Origin: Protofrankia sp963555925
GTDB lineage: Bacteria; Actinomycetota; Actinomycetes; Frankiales; Frankiaceae
Direction of reading: 5' to 3'
Assembly: GCA_963555925.1 (NCBI GenBank)
Contig: CAUVXJ010000063.1
Coordinates: 1 to 64,000 of the forward strand
DNA: 64,000 nucleotides
A program made the position numbers and the translations under genes. Under the pieces are notes generated by a model that did no database searches, had not been told where the DNA came from, and saw only the letters and a list, made by a program, of their open reading frames with translations. Positions 16,294 to 24,612 of the stretch are shown in pieces (the stretch's first letter is position 1; every line of letters begins with the position of its first letter).

Positions 16294-16700
16294 GTACGTG
16301 GACCTCCTCAATGACCGACGGTCGGCGAGGGTGCGTACCCACTGTTCTACAGTGGGTAGAGCGGGCCATGCGGCTCGCCCGTCCTTCTTATACGGAGGCA
16401 TTGATTCAGCGGTGTTTCGCGGTGTCAAATCGCCATCTCATAAAGGGGGCGGTGCACGTCACGCTGAATTCGACAACAGCACCGTCACATATATCCTCGG
16501 ACGTGCGGGAAAAGCGTCCACAATTGCGCGGACAACACCATTGGCGGGACTTTGGGGAAGCAACGACGGAAAGACGTTTCCCGCCGCGGGGGACCACCGT
16601 CCCGTCCTGTCACCGACGAAGGTCGCGCTCCCCCGGCAACCGGCCCACCGCCAGCCCCGGCGTGTGAGGACGCCCGATACCGCGGCCTGCGGGTGCGGGT
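16294..16700. promoter_or_regulatory. Promoter region of korAB
   Basis: The 407-nt gap upstream of korA holds no convincing gene. On the minus strand there is TTGACA at 16428-16423 and TATAAG at 16392-16387; their spacing (30 nt) is too long to be one promoter, but TATAAG alone could be a -10 element. A 23-bp palindrome and the GAGGAGG ribosome-binding site follow. The upper half (16430-16700) holds the end of the LmbE-like gene's trailer and nothing I recognise. Confidence 0.45.
16336..16358. promoter_or_regulatory. 23-bp palindrome in the korA leader
   Basis: TACCCACTGT (16336-16345) and ACAGTGGGTA (16349-16358) are perfect 10-bp arms around the 3-nt spacer TCT. It lies 43-65 nt upstream of the korA GTG. 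It could be a dimeric-regulator operator or a hairpin in the 5' leader of the mRNA. Confidence 0.6.
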
Positions 16701-17546
16701 TCACCGGGTGAGGCTTGCGAAGATGTCGTCGAGGAGCGGCTGCCCGGGTGCCCGGCCGTGTTCGACGTACCACTCACGGCCAAGTGCCCACCGGAACACC
16801 GGACGGGGAAGCCGAAGGAGCACCGTGAGCAGGCGCAGCCCCGAGTCGGTGCTTGCCTGGCTGGCGTGCGCGGCCAGAGCCGCCCGCTTCGCCCGCGTAT
16901 GGCGACGCACGTCGACCCGGTGGGTCAACGCCTCGCGCGCGGTGTAGAGGTCCGCGACGCGCACGGGGTCGAAGCTCGCCGGGACACGAGGTAACCGCGA
17001 GACGATTCGCAGCATCCGTTGCAACGCCCCGCGGTCCAGCGTCGCCTCCAGAACGACACCGGTACCGGCGATCGTGGCGGCACGGACCCCGACGTGGTGC
17101 ACCTGCACGTGATCGGGATGACCGTATCCACCGGCGGGGTCATAGATGGTGAGCACGTCGGCCCGCTCCTCGCGCAGGATCTCGGCCAGGCGTGCCGCTG
17201 CCTCCTCGACATCGGCCTCGGCAAACGCCGAGTCCGCCCCCGAGGGCGCGTCGGCCATCCCGGAATCCTCGTAGCCCAACCACGCGACCCGGGCGCAGCC
17301 GAGTACCCGGGCTGAGCGCTCCAGCTCGGCCTTGCGCTGGTCGGCCAACGGGCCGCGGGCGAGCACGTCGCGCGACGCCGGGCCGGCTCCGCCGGTGGTG
17401 GCGACCACGAGCACCACCCGATGACCCTCCGCGGCTGCCCGCGCCAGGGTTCCGCCGGTGAGCAGCGCTTCGTCGTCCGGGTGGGCGTGGAAGGAGACCA
17501 GTGTGTACGGCACCGTCCTATTAGAGCGCCGACGCAAAAAGATCAT
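16701..17546 (-). CDS. PIG-L/LmbE-family N-acetylglucosaminyl deacetylase-like hydrolase
   Basis: The 281-residue protein has the zinc-binding LmbE pattern: FHAHPDDEALLTGG near residue 20-30 and GYGHPDHVQVHHVG in the middle. The family deacetylates GlcNAc- or glucosaminyl-type substrates; MshB and Mca of mycothiol metabolism are actinobacterial members, but this protein lacks enough visible signature to name it as either. ATG 17546 is used because it lies 55 nt after the upstream transporter's stop and just before the conserved core. The C-terminus (PVFRWALGREWYVEHG) is typical of a subgroup found beside transporters. The substrate is unknown. Confidence 0.8.
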   Translation of the reverse strand: MIFLRRRSNRTVPYTLVSFHAHPDDEALLTGGTLARAAAEGHRVVLVVATTGGAGPASRDVLARGPLADQRKAELERSARVLGCARVAWLGYEDSGMADAPSGADSAFAEADVEEAAARLAEILREERADVLTIYDPAGGYGHPDHVQVHHVGVRAATIAGTGVVLEATLDRGALQRMLRIVSRLPRVPASFDPVRVADLYTAREALTHRVDVRRHTRAKRAALAAHASQASTDSGLRLLTVLLRLPRPVFRWALGREWYVEHGRAPGQPLLDDIFASLTR

Positions 17547-17601
17547 AGCGCCGCCGTCGGCCAGGTCTGCACGCCGGATGCCGCCTGCCCGCATGCGCCT
17601 G

Positions 17602-19821
17602 TCAGCTGTGCCCGCCGACACCGGCTTGCGCCGGCACGTCGGCACCGGGGGGTACGGGCGTGTGGCGTATCTCCTCGCTCTGGTCCGCGGGTTCAACCGA
17701 GACCCTGGGTAGCACCCGGTCGAGCCGGGCCGGCAGCCACCAGTTCGCCCTACCGCACAGGTGCATCAGCGCGGGCACCAGCACGGTCCGGATGACGAAC
17801 GCGTCGATCACGACCGCGAGCGCGAGGCCCAGACCGAACATCTTGATCACACGATCGTCCCCGAGCATGAAGGAGCCGAACACCAACGCCATGATCGCTC
17901 CAGCCGCACTGATCACACGGCCGGTCTCGGCCTGGCCCAGCGAGACGGCGATCCGGTTGTCCCGGCGCACGAGCCACTCCTCGTGCATCCGACTAACCAG
18001 GAACACCTCGTAGTCCATGCTCAGTCCGAAGAGGATCGCAAAGATCATCACCGGTAGGAACGGCTCGATCGGCCCGGACTGGATATCGAACAGGTCGGAC
18101 AGCCATCCCCACTGGAAAATCGCAACGAGGACCCCGAAGGACGCGGCGACCGCGAGCAGGTTCATCACCGACGCCATCAGCGGAATGACGAAGCTGCGGA
18201 ACACCACGACCAGCAGCAGGAAGGCGAGGCCGATGACCACGGCGACGAACAGAAGCAGCTTGTCCGCGAGCACATTCGCGAAGTCATCGAAGATCGCCGT
18301 TACGCCGCCTACGTGGACGACCAGCGAACTGCCCCGGGCCGACTCCGGTATGATCTTGTTCCGCAGCCGGTCGAGCAGCTTGGAGGTCGCAGCGTCCTGC
18401 GGGCTGGTGGTCGGGTAGAGCGTCACCGTCGCGGCGCGTCCGTTGGGACTTTCCCGCGGCTCTGACACCGACGCCACTCCGGGTGTGTCGTGCAACGTTG
18501 CGACCAGCCTCGACAGGGCACCGCGGTCCGCCGGGGAGCCAATCTCGGCGGCGAGCACGAACGGACCGTTGAATCCGGCGCCGAACCCTTCCGCGAGCAG
18601 GTCATACCCCCGTCTGGACGTCTTGGACTCCGGTCCGTTGCCCTGATCGGAGGACCCGAGCCGCAGGGAGAAGAAGGGCACGGCCACGGCCACGATCAGT
18701 CCAGTGGCGATCACGGCCGAAAGGGCGGGACGCCGCTCGATCCGGCGGGCCCAGTTCCACCAGAAGCCGGTGGGCACCTCGGGTTCCCCACCAGCGGTCG
18801 CAAGCCTCGCCCGCTCCTTCCTGCTGAGCAGCTTCATCCCGAAAAAGCCGAACAGCGCGGGCAGCAGGGTGACAGCGGTGGCCATGGTCAGAGCCACCGT
18901 GAGCGCCGCGCCCACGGCGACCCCGACCAGGAAGTCCACCCGCAGCGCGAGCATCCCGAGCAGGGCGATGCACACGGTGACACCCGCGAACATGACCGCG
19001 CGACCGGAAGTGTTGACGGCAGTGACGGCCGCATCCAGCGGGCTCCTGCCGGCCCGCAGCGCAGTCCGGTGCCGGTTGACGATGAACAGGGCGTAGTCGA
19101 TGCCGACACCCAGTCCGATCAACGTGGCCAGGGTCGGCCCGAATTCGGCGATGTTCATCGCATGGGAGAGCAGTCCGATGAGCGAAAGTCCGACTCCCAG
19201 CGCGATGATCGCGGTGAGCAGCGGCAGACTCATGGCCAGTAGCGTGCCGAAGGCAATAAACAGGATCACCGCGGCGGCGGCGATACCCACCAGCTCGCTG
19301 GTACTGCCGAGCTCCTGTTCTGCGACGCTGATCGGGTTGCCGGACAGCTCCACCTGCAGGGCACCGCTGTCCGCGGCCCGAGCCGTGTCGACGATCGCGA
19401 CGATGTCGTCCCTGGGGATCTCGTTCGCCTGTCTGTCGAGCGCCACAGTCGCGAAGGCGGTCCGGCCGTCCTCACTGAACCGACCGACCGTTTCGGGGCC
19501 GTAGGGGCTGGTGATCTCCACGACATGGGGCAGCCGCGCGACAGAAACGAGCATCCGGGAGGCGGTGGCCTGCACCTGCGGATCCCGCAGTGTCCCGGAA
19601 CGGGCATGCAGGACGATCGACGCGCTGTCCCCCGACGCCGCGGGGAATTCACGGGCGAGGAGATTGATCGCCTCCTGCGAGCCGGTCCCCGGAAGTGAGA
19701 AGACGTTCTTGTAGTCGGTACCTGTGGCGGCGCCGGTCGCGCCGACACCGAGCACAGCCGCAAGCCACAGCAGCAGGACAAGGCGGCGGTGCTGGAAGCT
19801 CCAGCGGGCCAGTATTGTCAC
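17602..19821 (-). CDS. MMPL/RND-family membrane transporter
   Basis: The 739-residue protein is an MMPL-type RND transporter with two repeats, each made of one helix, a large extracytoplasmic loop and a block of five or six helices. Typical segments are the first helix near residue 20, TLIGLGVGIDYALFIVNRHR and the second-half counterpart FAILFGLSMDYEVFLVSRMHEEW; the DY pairs are the proton-relay signature. It should export a lipid or hydrophobic compound. GTG 19821 is preferred because GAGGGG lies 6 nt upstream; the longer frame would need a TTG start. It is divergent from a TetR regulator that probably controls it. The substrate cannot be read from the sequence. Confidence 0.88.
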   Translation of the reverse strand: MTILARWSFQHRRLVLLLWLAAVLGVGATGAATGTDYKNVFSLPGTGSQEAINLLAREFPAASGDSASIVLHARSGTLRDPQVQATASRMLVSVARLPHVVEITSPYGPETVGRFSEDGRTAFATVALDRQANEIPRDDIVAIVDTARAADSGALQVELSGNPISVAEQELGSTSELVGIAAAAVILFIAFGTLLAMSLPLLTAIIALGVGLSLIGLLSHAMNIAEFGPTLATLIGLGVGIDYALFIVNRHRTALRAGRSPLDAAVTAVNTSGRAVMFAGVTVCIALLGMLALRVDFLVGVAVGAALTVALTMATAVTLLPALFGFFGMKLLSRKERARLATAGGEPEVPTGFWWNWARRIERRPALSAVIATGLIVAVAVPFFSLRLGSSDQGNGPESKTSRRGYDLLAEGFGAGFNGPFVLAAEIGSPADRGALSRLVATLHDTPGVASVSEPRESPNGRAATVTLYPTTSPQDAATSKLLDRLRNKIIPESARGSSLVVHVGGVTAIFDDFANVLADKLLLFVAVVIGLAFLLLVVVFRSFVIPLMASVMNLLAVAASFGVLVAIFQWGWLSDLFDIQSGPIEPFLPVMIFAILFGLSMDYEVFLVSRMHEEWLVRRDNRIAVSLGQAETGRVISAAGAIMALVFGSFMLGDDRVIKMFGLGLALAVVIDAFVIRTVLVPALMHLCGRANWWLPARLDRVLPRVSVEPADQSEEIRHTPVPPGADVPAQAGVGGHS

Positions 19822-19924
19822 AGGTTCCCCTCTTGGCACGACAGGCGAAGACAATGATCAACTGGTGGAACACTCGAGGGTCCGCGAAACGGCCTGTGTG
19901 GGCCTGACCGCCGGAAGGATCATC

Positions 19925-19940
19925 TTGAGCACATACTCAA
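19925..19940. promoter_or_regulatory. Candidate TetR operator between the MMPL gene and tetR
   Basis: TTGAG and CTCAA form inverted 5-bp arms around a 6-nt spacer, and a further CTCAA occurs at 19951-19955. It lies in the 167-nt divergent gap, 49 nt upstream of the tetR start, where an autoregulatory TetR operator is expected. The arms are short, so this is a suggestion. Confidence 0.35.
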
Positions 19941-19988
19941 CACTTGTAGACTCAATGACCGTAGAAGGACGTACGGAGGTCAGTCAAC

Positions 19989-20672
19989 GTGCGTGGAGTA
20001 ACACGTTCTGTGATATCAGACACGCCGCCCATCGGGCGGGCTGAACGTCGCGCCCGCACGAGAGCCGCGATCCTCACCGCAGCCCGCACAGTGTTCGGCG
20101 ACTGCGGCTATCAGGGCACGACGATCCGGGCTATCGCCAGCCGAGCGGGCGTGGATCCAGCCCTGGTCATGCAGCACTTCGGATCGAAGGAGGCGCTCTT
20201 CGTCTCCGCCGCCGAGATCGAACTGGGCATCGACGACGCCCTACCCGGGCCGATTGACGATCTGGGTGAACGCCTGCTCGGTACGCTGTTGGAGCGGCTT
20301 GAGTCCGCCCCGGAGGCGACCGTGTCCATGCTGCGGTCGATGCTCACCCACGACCAGGCCGCCGAGGCGGTGCGGGCCGCAATGATCGACAAGGGAGCCA
20401 GCCCGCTCGCCGACATAATCATCGGCGACGACGCCGAGGTGAAATCCGGACTCGTCGCCAGCATGATAATCGGCCTGATAATCACGCGCTACCTCCTGAA
20501 GATCCCTGCGGTCGCGGAGGTACCTGCCGAGCGCCTGACCCACCTGTTCGGGCCCTGCCTGCAGAAACTGATCACACCAGCGGGCCCAGGAACCGCGCCG
20601 GGGAACCACGAGACACGGCCTGAGAGCGACCGGCAACAGGGGTCTCGGATCAACGAGCGGGGAGCCAGGTAG
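19989..20672 (+). CDS. TetR/AcrR-family transcriptional regulator
   Basis: The 227-residue protein has the TetR DNA-binding domain at residues about 20-65: TRAAILTAARTVFGDCGYQGTTIRAIASRAGVDPALVMQHFGSKEALF, with the helix-turn-helix in IRAIASRAGVDPALVMQHF. The C-terminal ligand domain is of the actinobacterial type with a short YLLKIPAVAEVPAE segment. The start is GTG 19989, 9 nt after GGAGG. It is divergent from the MMPL transporter, so it probably represses that gene and itself until a ligand binds. The last 30 residues are charged and low complexity. Confidence 0.88.
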   Translation: MRGVTRSVISDTPPIGRAERRARTRAAILTAARTVFGDCGYQGTTIRAIASRAGVDPALVMQHFGSKEALFVSAAEIELGIDDALPGPIDDLGERLLGTLLERLESAPEATVSMLRSMLTHDQAAEAVRAAMIDKGASPLADIIIGDDAEVKSGLVASMIIGLIITRYLLKIPAVAEVPAERLTHLFGPCLQKLITPAGPGTAPGNHETRPESDRQQGSRINERGAR

Positions 20673-20687
20673 AGGAATCCAAGGCGG

Positions 20688-20815
20688 AAGTGCTTCCCCA
20701 TCTCGAACTCGGGGATGCCGTCGCGCAGCAGATCGCAGATACGATCGACCCGCTCGTACACGACCACTTTGTGGCCGGCGCGGGTGAGGCGTCAGGCCGC
20801 AGCGCCGGGCCACCG
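20688..20815 (-). pseudogene. Decayed fragment of a gltD-like flavoprotein gene
   Basis: Read on the minus strand, this stretch encodes LTRAGHKVVVYERVDRICDL followed by LRDGIPEFEMGKH, which aligns with LTRAGHNVVVYERADRIGGL and LRYGIPEFKMEKQ of the intact GltD at 24613-26055. By eye the DNA is about 80-85% identical to 25473-25590. A stop codon replaces a glutamine just before the block, and no start, FAD motif or remaining gene is present. It is a remnant of the NAD(P)-binding part of a glutamate-synthase small-subunit-type protein, left between tetR and the next gene. Confidence 0.75.
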
Positions 20816-20878
20816 CAACGCTCGGCATGGGCAAGCCTGCCCGCGCTTGCCTGGTCGCGGCTTGTTACGATAACGGGT

Positions 20879-22822
20879 GTGAGTTCCGCCAACCGTGCCA
20901 GGAAAAAGTCCGGTCGCACTCTGACGAAGAGCCGTAACCGGAGCGCACCGTCGCCGTACGGGCCGATACTCGACGACGCAGCTGAGCTTCATGGCCAGGA
21001 GTCGGTGCTCATCGCCGAAGCGTGGGCGTCAGCGCTGCTGGGGCAGATCTGGGTTGCCGGCTGGGCCGGCTACGCAGCCGACGACGCCCACGACCCGAAC
21101 GACTTCCTGCAGAACGAGGTCGAAGCGTTGATCCGCCATATGGCGGGCCAGCCCACACCCGCCGGGCTTGCGGTTCTGCGCGCGCTGGCGCTGGTGGGTG
21201 AGGACTGGACGCGCGAGCTGGCCACCGATGCCGCGCGTGGGCTGGCCAGGCGCGGTGTCCCGGAACCGGCGTGGGGCGCACATACCGACGTCGCCGAACC
21301 GGCCGAACTGACCGACGTCCTGTCGATGACCGACATGTTCGGCGATGTCGAAGTGATCACACTCGGCTTCCGGCGAGCCGACACCGAACACGCAGTCGTG
21401 GTGTTCGTCGACCACGCCTCTCTCGCGGGCATCTTTAAGATCATGATTGGCGAATTGGCGGCCGACGGCATCAGCGGACTGGTCGAGACCTTCGGCGCGC
21501 AGGGATCCCTTGCCGCGCCGGTCCCGCTGGAGGCAGCGCAGGTAAAAACCCTGCTCGATGACGCCCTCGACAGGATGCTCGATCACGGGCCACCGGACGT
21601 GGAATACCAGCGGGACGCACCGGCTGCGGAGAAGGCCGGCAGCGACGATGACAGCGGCACGGACGACGAGGACGAGGGTGACGCGGCCCGCAGCTGGGCA
21701 TTGCTGCGAGCACGGCTCGACCTACTACCCGACGACCTACTACCCGACGACCTACTCGCCGACGATCTGCTCGCCGACGCCGACGAGTTCGATATCGACC
21801 TGATCGACGACGAGGCAGACCGAGCGGAAGCGGAGCGGGTCGCCGCAGAGTTCCTCGCATCCGACCACGCCCAGGCGCTGCCCGATCGCGAGGCGGCCCG
21901 GATCTGGGCACGGATGGCGGCCGACTGGGCTCTCGACCTGGGACGACCAGTGCAACGCTACGGCCCTCTTTCGCTGGGTTACTTTCTCATCACCGAAGTG
22001 AGCCAGCACATCGCGCTCGGGGCCGACGACCTCGCACTGTTGCCAGCCGTCATCCGGGCCTGGGCACACTTCACCGCCGACGCTCGCGAGCTGGGCTCCG
22101 CCGCGCACCAGCAGTGGGACGAGCAGCTGCCGGAGATACTGGACGAGTTCGCGGCCTCCTACCGGGAACCCGATGCGGCCGACCACCGCGCCACCTGCGC
22201 GGATGTCATCGACTTCCGTCTGTACGAGACCGAGACCAGTTCCGAAGCCGTGTTCGACAGACTGTACGCGGCGGCCCCCGCCTTTTTGCGCAGGCAACTC
22301 GACGACGCCGGGCTGGCCGTGCAGCCACCCACGATCCCCGCCGCCACCGTTGAATCGACGGGAACCGTCCATCAGATCAAAGTCCTGCTACGCGGGTCGA
22401 AACCGCCGATCTGGCGTCGGCTTGAGATTTCCTCGACGAGCACGCTGGCGGATCTGCACAACGTGATCCAGGCCGCGTTCGACTGGGACGACGACCATCT
22501 GTGGATGTTCACGACCGCGTACGGAAAGTTCGGCTGCTCCCCCGACCTGGGCGATCGGGATCCGGATGAGACGACCATCGCCCAGATCGCCGGGGAAGGC
22601 GTCAAATTCCGCTACCTCTTCGACTTCGGCGACGATCTGGACCACGACGTCATTGTCGAAAAGGTCGTTCCCGTCACGGCGGGCGCCGCCTATCCCCAGT
22701 GCATCGGCGGACGCCAGCCCGATCCCGTCCAGTACTACTTCGACGAGGACGGCGAAGGCCGTACTGACGCGCTCTTCGACACCGACGTCATCAACACCCG
22801 CCTCGCACGACTACGAAAATAG
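20879..22822 (+). CDS. pRiA4b ORF-3-like domain protein with large uncharacterised N-terminal region
   Basis: The 647-residue protein ends in a plasmid pRiA4b ORF-3-like domain (about residues 500-645): VHQIKVLLRGSKPPIWRRLEI, LADLHNVIQAAFDWDDDHLWMF, then FRYLFDFGDDLDHDVIVEK and PQCIGGRQPDPVQYYFD. This domain is widespread and has no firm function. The N-terminal 480 residues are acidic and helical with no fold I recognise, split by a Leu/Asp repeat near residue 285-300. GTG 20879 is chosen because the longer frame reads across the gltD remnant on the opposite strand. The stop is followed by two 40-nt repeat elements. Confidence 0.7.
   Translation: MSSANRARKKSGRTLTKSRNRSAPSPYGPILDDAAELHGQESVLIAEAWASALLGQIWVAGWAGYAADDAHDPNDFLQNEVEALIRHMAGQPTPAGLAVLRALALVGEDWTRELATDAARGLARRGVPEPAWGAHTDVAEPAELTDVLSMTDMFGDVEVITLGFRRADTEHAVVVFVDHASLAGIFKIMIGELAADGISGLVETFGAQGSLAAPVPLEAAQVKTLLDDALDRMLDHGPPDVEYQRDAPAAEKAGSDDDSGTDDEDEGDAARSWALLRARLDLLPDDLLPDDLLADDLLADADEFDIDLIDDEADRAEAERVAAEFLASDHAQALPDREAARIWARMAADWALDLGRPVQRYGPLSLGYFLITEVSQHIALGADDLALLPAVIRAWAHFTADARELGSAAHQQWDEQLPEILDEFAASYREPDAADHRATCADVIDFRLYETETSSEAVFDRLYAAAPAFLRRQLDDAGLAVQPPTIPAATVESTGTVHQIKVLLRGSKPPIWRRLEISSTSTLADLHNVIQAAFDWDDDHLWMFTTAYGKFGCSPDLGDRDPDETTIAQIAGEGVKFRYLFDFGDDLDHDVIVEKVVPVTAGAAYPQCIGGRQPDPVQYYFDEDGEGRTDALFDTDVINTRLARLRK
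21724..21768. repeat. 15-nt tandem repeat inside the pRiA4b-like gene
   Basis: Two perfect copies of CTACCCGACGACCTA plus a diverged third encode repeated Leu-Pro-Asp-Asp-Leu within an acidic linker. The frame is preserved. Confidence 0.9.
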
Positions 22823-22847
22823 CCGATAACCGCCCACCAGCCGTACG

Positions 22848-22887
22848 GTAGGTCATTGCGGTCACGGGAACGACACTTTCCACCTAC
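22848..22887. repeat. 40-nt inverted-end repeat element, pair 1 copy a
   Basis: The element starts GTAGGT and ends ACCTAC. A second copy starts 64 nt downstream and differs by one base within the 40 nt. The pair lies in the convergent gap between the pRiA4b-like gene and the DUF6343-like gene. A GC-rich GGCCGGCGGCC follows directly. Confidence 0.85.
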
Positions 22888-22911
22888 GGCCGGCGGCCAA
22901 GAAACTGCATG

Positions 22912-22951
22912 GTAGGTCATTGCGGTCACGGGAACGACAGTTTCCACCTAC
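22912..22951. repeat. 40-nt inverted-end repeat element, pair 1 copy b
   Basis: Same ends as copy a; the terminal inverted repeat here extends to 7 bp (GGTAGGT/ACCTACC). It is followed by CGCCGGCGGCC, so a short GC block trails both copies. The repeated unit shared by copies a and b is 52 nt with two mismatches. Confidence 0.85.
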
Positions 22952-23001
22952 CGCCGGCGGCCGTCATCCCCGGGGGATCCCCCGCAACACCGCCCAAGCC
23001 C

Positions 23002-23232
23002 TCAGCGTCGTTCCCGGCGCATCCGCCGGACGATCACGGTGAGGTCGACCACCGCCGTCAACGCAATCACACCGAGCAGGACGGCCGGGACCGGCTGGTC
23101 GGAAACGGCGTAGTACACACAGGCACCCGCACAGAACAGCAGCCCGAACAGGGCGAGAGCCAGACGCAGACCCAATGCGCTGCGGGCGGGCGGGAATCCA
23201 CCCGGGCCACCGTCCACTGCACCATCGCCCAT
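23002..23232 (-). CDS. Small membrane protein, DUF6343-like
   Basis: This 76-residue protein has PARSALGLRLALALFGLLFC, then a first membrane helix to about residue 41, a short outside loop and a second helix (VPAVLLGVIALTAVVDLTVIV) followed by a positive tail RRMRRERR. The ARSALxLRL start and the DLxVIV end resemble the small two-helix DUF6343 proteins of actinobacteria. ATG 23232 is supported by the start of conservation; longer frames run into serS. It lies 41 nt after the serS stop on the same strand. Function unknown. Confidence 0.6.
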   Translation of the reverse strand: MGDGAVDGGPGGFPPARSALGLRLALALFGLLFCAGACVYYAVSDQPVPAVLLGVIALTAVVDLTVIVRRMRRERR

Positions 23233-23273
23233 GTGTTCACGCGCCCCTGTGTTTCCGCCTCCCTGAGCCGGGG

Positions 23274-24536
23274 TCAGATGAGTTCGCGGTCGCCGAGATA
23301 GGGCCGCAGCACCTTGGGGACGCGGACCCGGTGGTCGGCGGTCTGGAAATTCTCCAGAATGGCCGCCAGGAGCCGGGGCGTCGCCACCGCCGTGTTGTTC
23401 AGCGTGTGAGCGAACCGGACCCGCCCGTCGGCGTCCTTGTAGCGGATGTTCGCCCGCCGGGCCTGCCAGTCGTGCAGGGTCGAGCAGCTGTGGGTCTCCC
23501 GGAAGCGCTCCAGCGACGGGAACCACGTGTTGATGTCGTTCATCCGGAACTTACCCAGGCCCATGTCGCCGGTGGCACATTCCACCACCTCGTAGGCCAG
23601 GCCCAGGGCCTGCAGGACGTGCTCGGCGGTGTCGAGGAGTTCGGCGTGCCAGCGGGCCGACTCCGCCTCGTCGGCCGCGCAGATCACGAACTGTTCGACC
23701 TTCTCGAACTGGTGCACGCGCAGCAGCCCACGGACGTCGCGTCCGGCGCTGCCGACCTCCCGGCGAAAGCACGGCGAGATCCCGGCGTAACGCAACGGCA
23801 GGTCACGCAGGGACAGCATCTCCCCTGCGTGCAGGCCAACCAGCGCGACCTCGGCGGTGCCGGCGAGGTAGAGATCGTCCCCGGGTAGCTGGTAGATCTC
23901 CTCGCCGTGCCCCGGCAGGAAGCCGGTACCGACCAGCGCCTCGCGCTTGACCAGCGACGGCACCGACAGCAGCCGGAAGTCCCTGCCCGCCAGCAGGTCC
24001 AGCGCGTAGGAGTGCACGGCCCGCTCCAACAGCACGAGGTCACCTGCGAGCGCGTACGCCCGCTCCCCCGAGGAGTTACGGGCCCGTTCGAACTCCGCCC
24101 AGCCACGCTTCTCGGCCAGTTCGACATGGTCGACCGGGGTGAAGTCGAACACCGGGGGATCGCCCCAGACCCGGATGACGGTGTTCGCCGCCTCATCGGG
24201 CCCGACCGGTGCCCCGCTCCACGGGATGTTCGGTGTCGCCAGCAGCAGGTCCGCCAGCCGGGCGCCGGCGTCCTCAAGCTCCGCACGGGTCCGGCGTAGC
24301 TGCTCGTCCAGGGCGCCCGAGCGTTCCCGCAGCCGCTCGCGCTCGGCCGCGTCCGCGGCCTTGAAGCCACCGGCGAGCTCCCGACGCTCACGCTGGGCGG
24401 TGTCCAGCGCGTGCTGCAGCGCCCGTACGGACTGGTCGAGGCCCAAGATGGCGTCGACGTCGAGGTCAACCCCTTTAACGCGGGCGGCATCCCGCACGGC
24501 GTCGGGATTCTCCCGGATGAACCGTCTGTCCAGCAT
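23274..24536 (-). CDS. serS: Serine--tRNA ligase
   Basis: SerRS charges tRNA-Ser with serine in the cytoplasm. The 420-residue protein has the N-terminal helical arm (residues about 30-105, rich in Arg, Glu and Ala), then class II motif 2 ISPCFRREVGSAGRDVRGLLRVHQF and motif 3 FAHTLNNTAVATPRLLAAILE. MLDRRFIRENPDAV at the start is the family N-terminus, which fixes ATG 24536; a longer frame upstream has no homology. The gene lies between gltD and the DUF6343-like gene on the same strand. Confidence 0.97.
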   Translation of the reverse strand: MLDRRFIRENPDAVRDAARVKGVDLDVDAILGLDQSVRALQHALDTAQRERRELAGGFKAADAAERERLRERSGALDEQLRRTRAELEDAGARLADLLLATPNIPWSGAPVGPDEAANTVIRVWGDPPVFDFTPVDHVELAEKRGWAEFERARNSSGERAYALAGDLVLLERAVHSYALDLLAGRDFRLLSVPSLVKREALVGTGFLPGHGEEIYQLPGDDLYLAGTAEVALVGLHAGEMLSLRDLPLRYAGISPCFRREVGSAGRDVRGLLRVHQFEKVEQFVICAADEAESARWHAELLDTAEHVLQALGLAYEVVECATGDMGLGKFRMNDINTWFPSLERFRETHSCSTLHDWQARRANIRYKDADGRVRFAHTLNNTAVATPRLLAAILENFQTADHRVRVPKVLRPYLGDRELI

Positions 24537-24612
24537 CTGGCCTCGTCGCCCTCCAGCGGGATCCCTGCACGTCGCTGAAAAGCCTACCGCCCGCCAACCC
24601 GACCACGGACGA

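Noticed and set aside
16387..16428. TTGACA and TATAAG upstream of korA as one sigma-70-type promoter
   Set aside because: They are 30 nt apart, too far for a -35/-10 pair; only TATAAG is kept as a possible -10 element.
20690..20878. A longer start for the pRiA4b-like gene at 20690
   Set aside because: This part is antisense to the gltD-like fragment, so its coding look is explained by that homology; GTG 20879 is a better start.
22848..22951. A CRISPR-like array from the 40-nt repeats
   Set aside because: Only two units per locus, the gap sequences are GC-rich and partly alike, no cas genes are nearby, and the repeats have inverted ends rather than a CRISPR repeat form.
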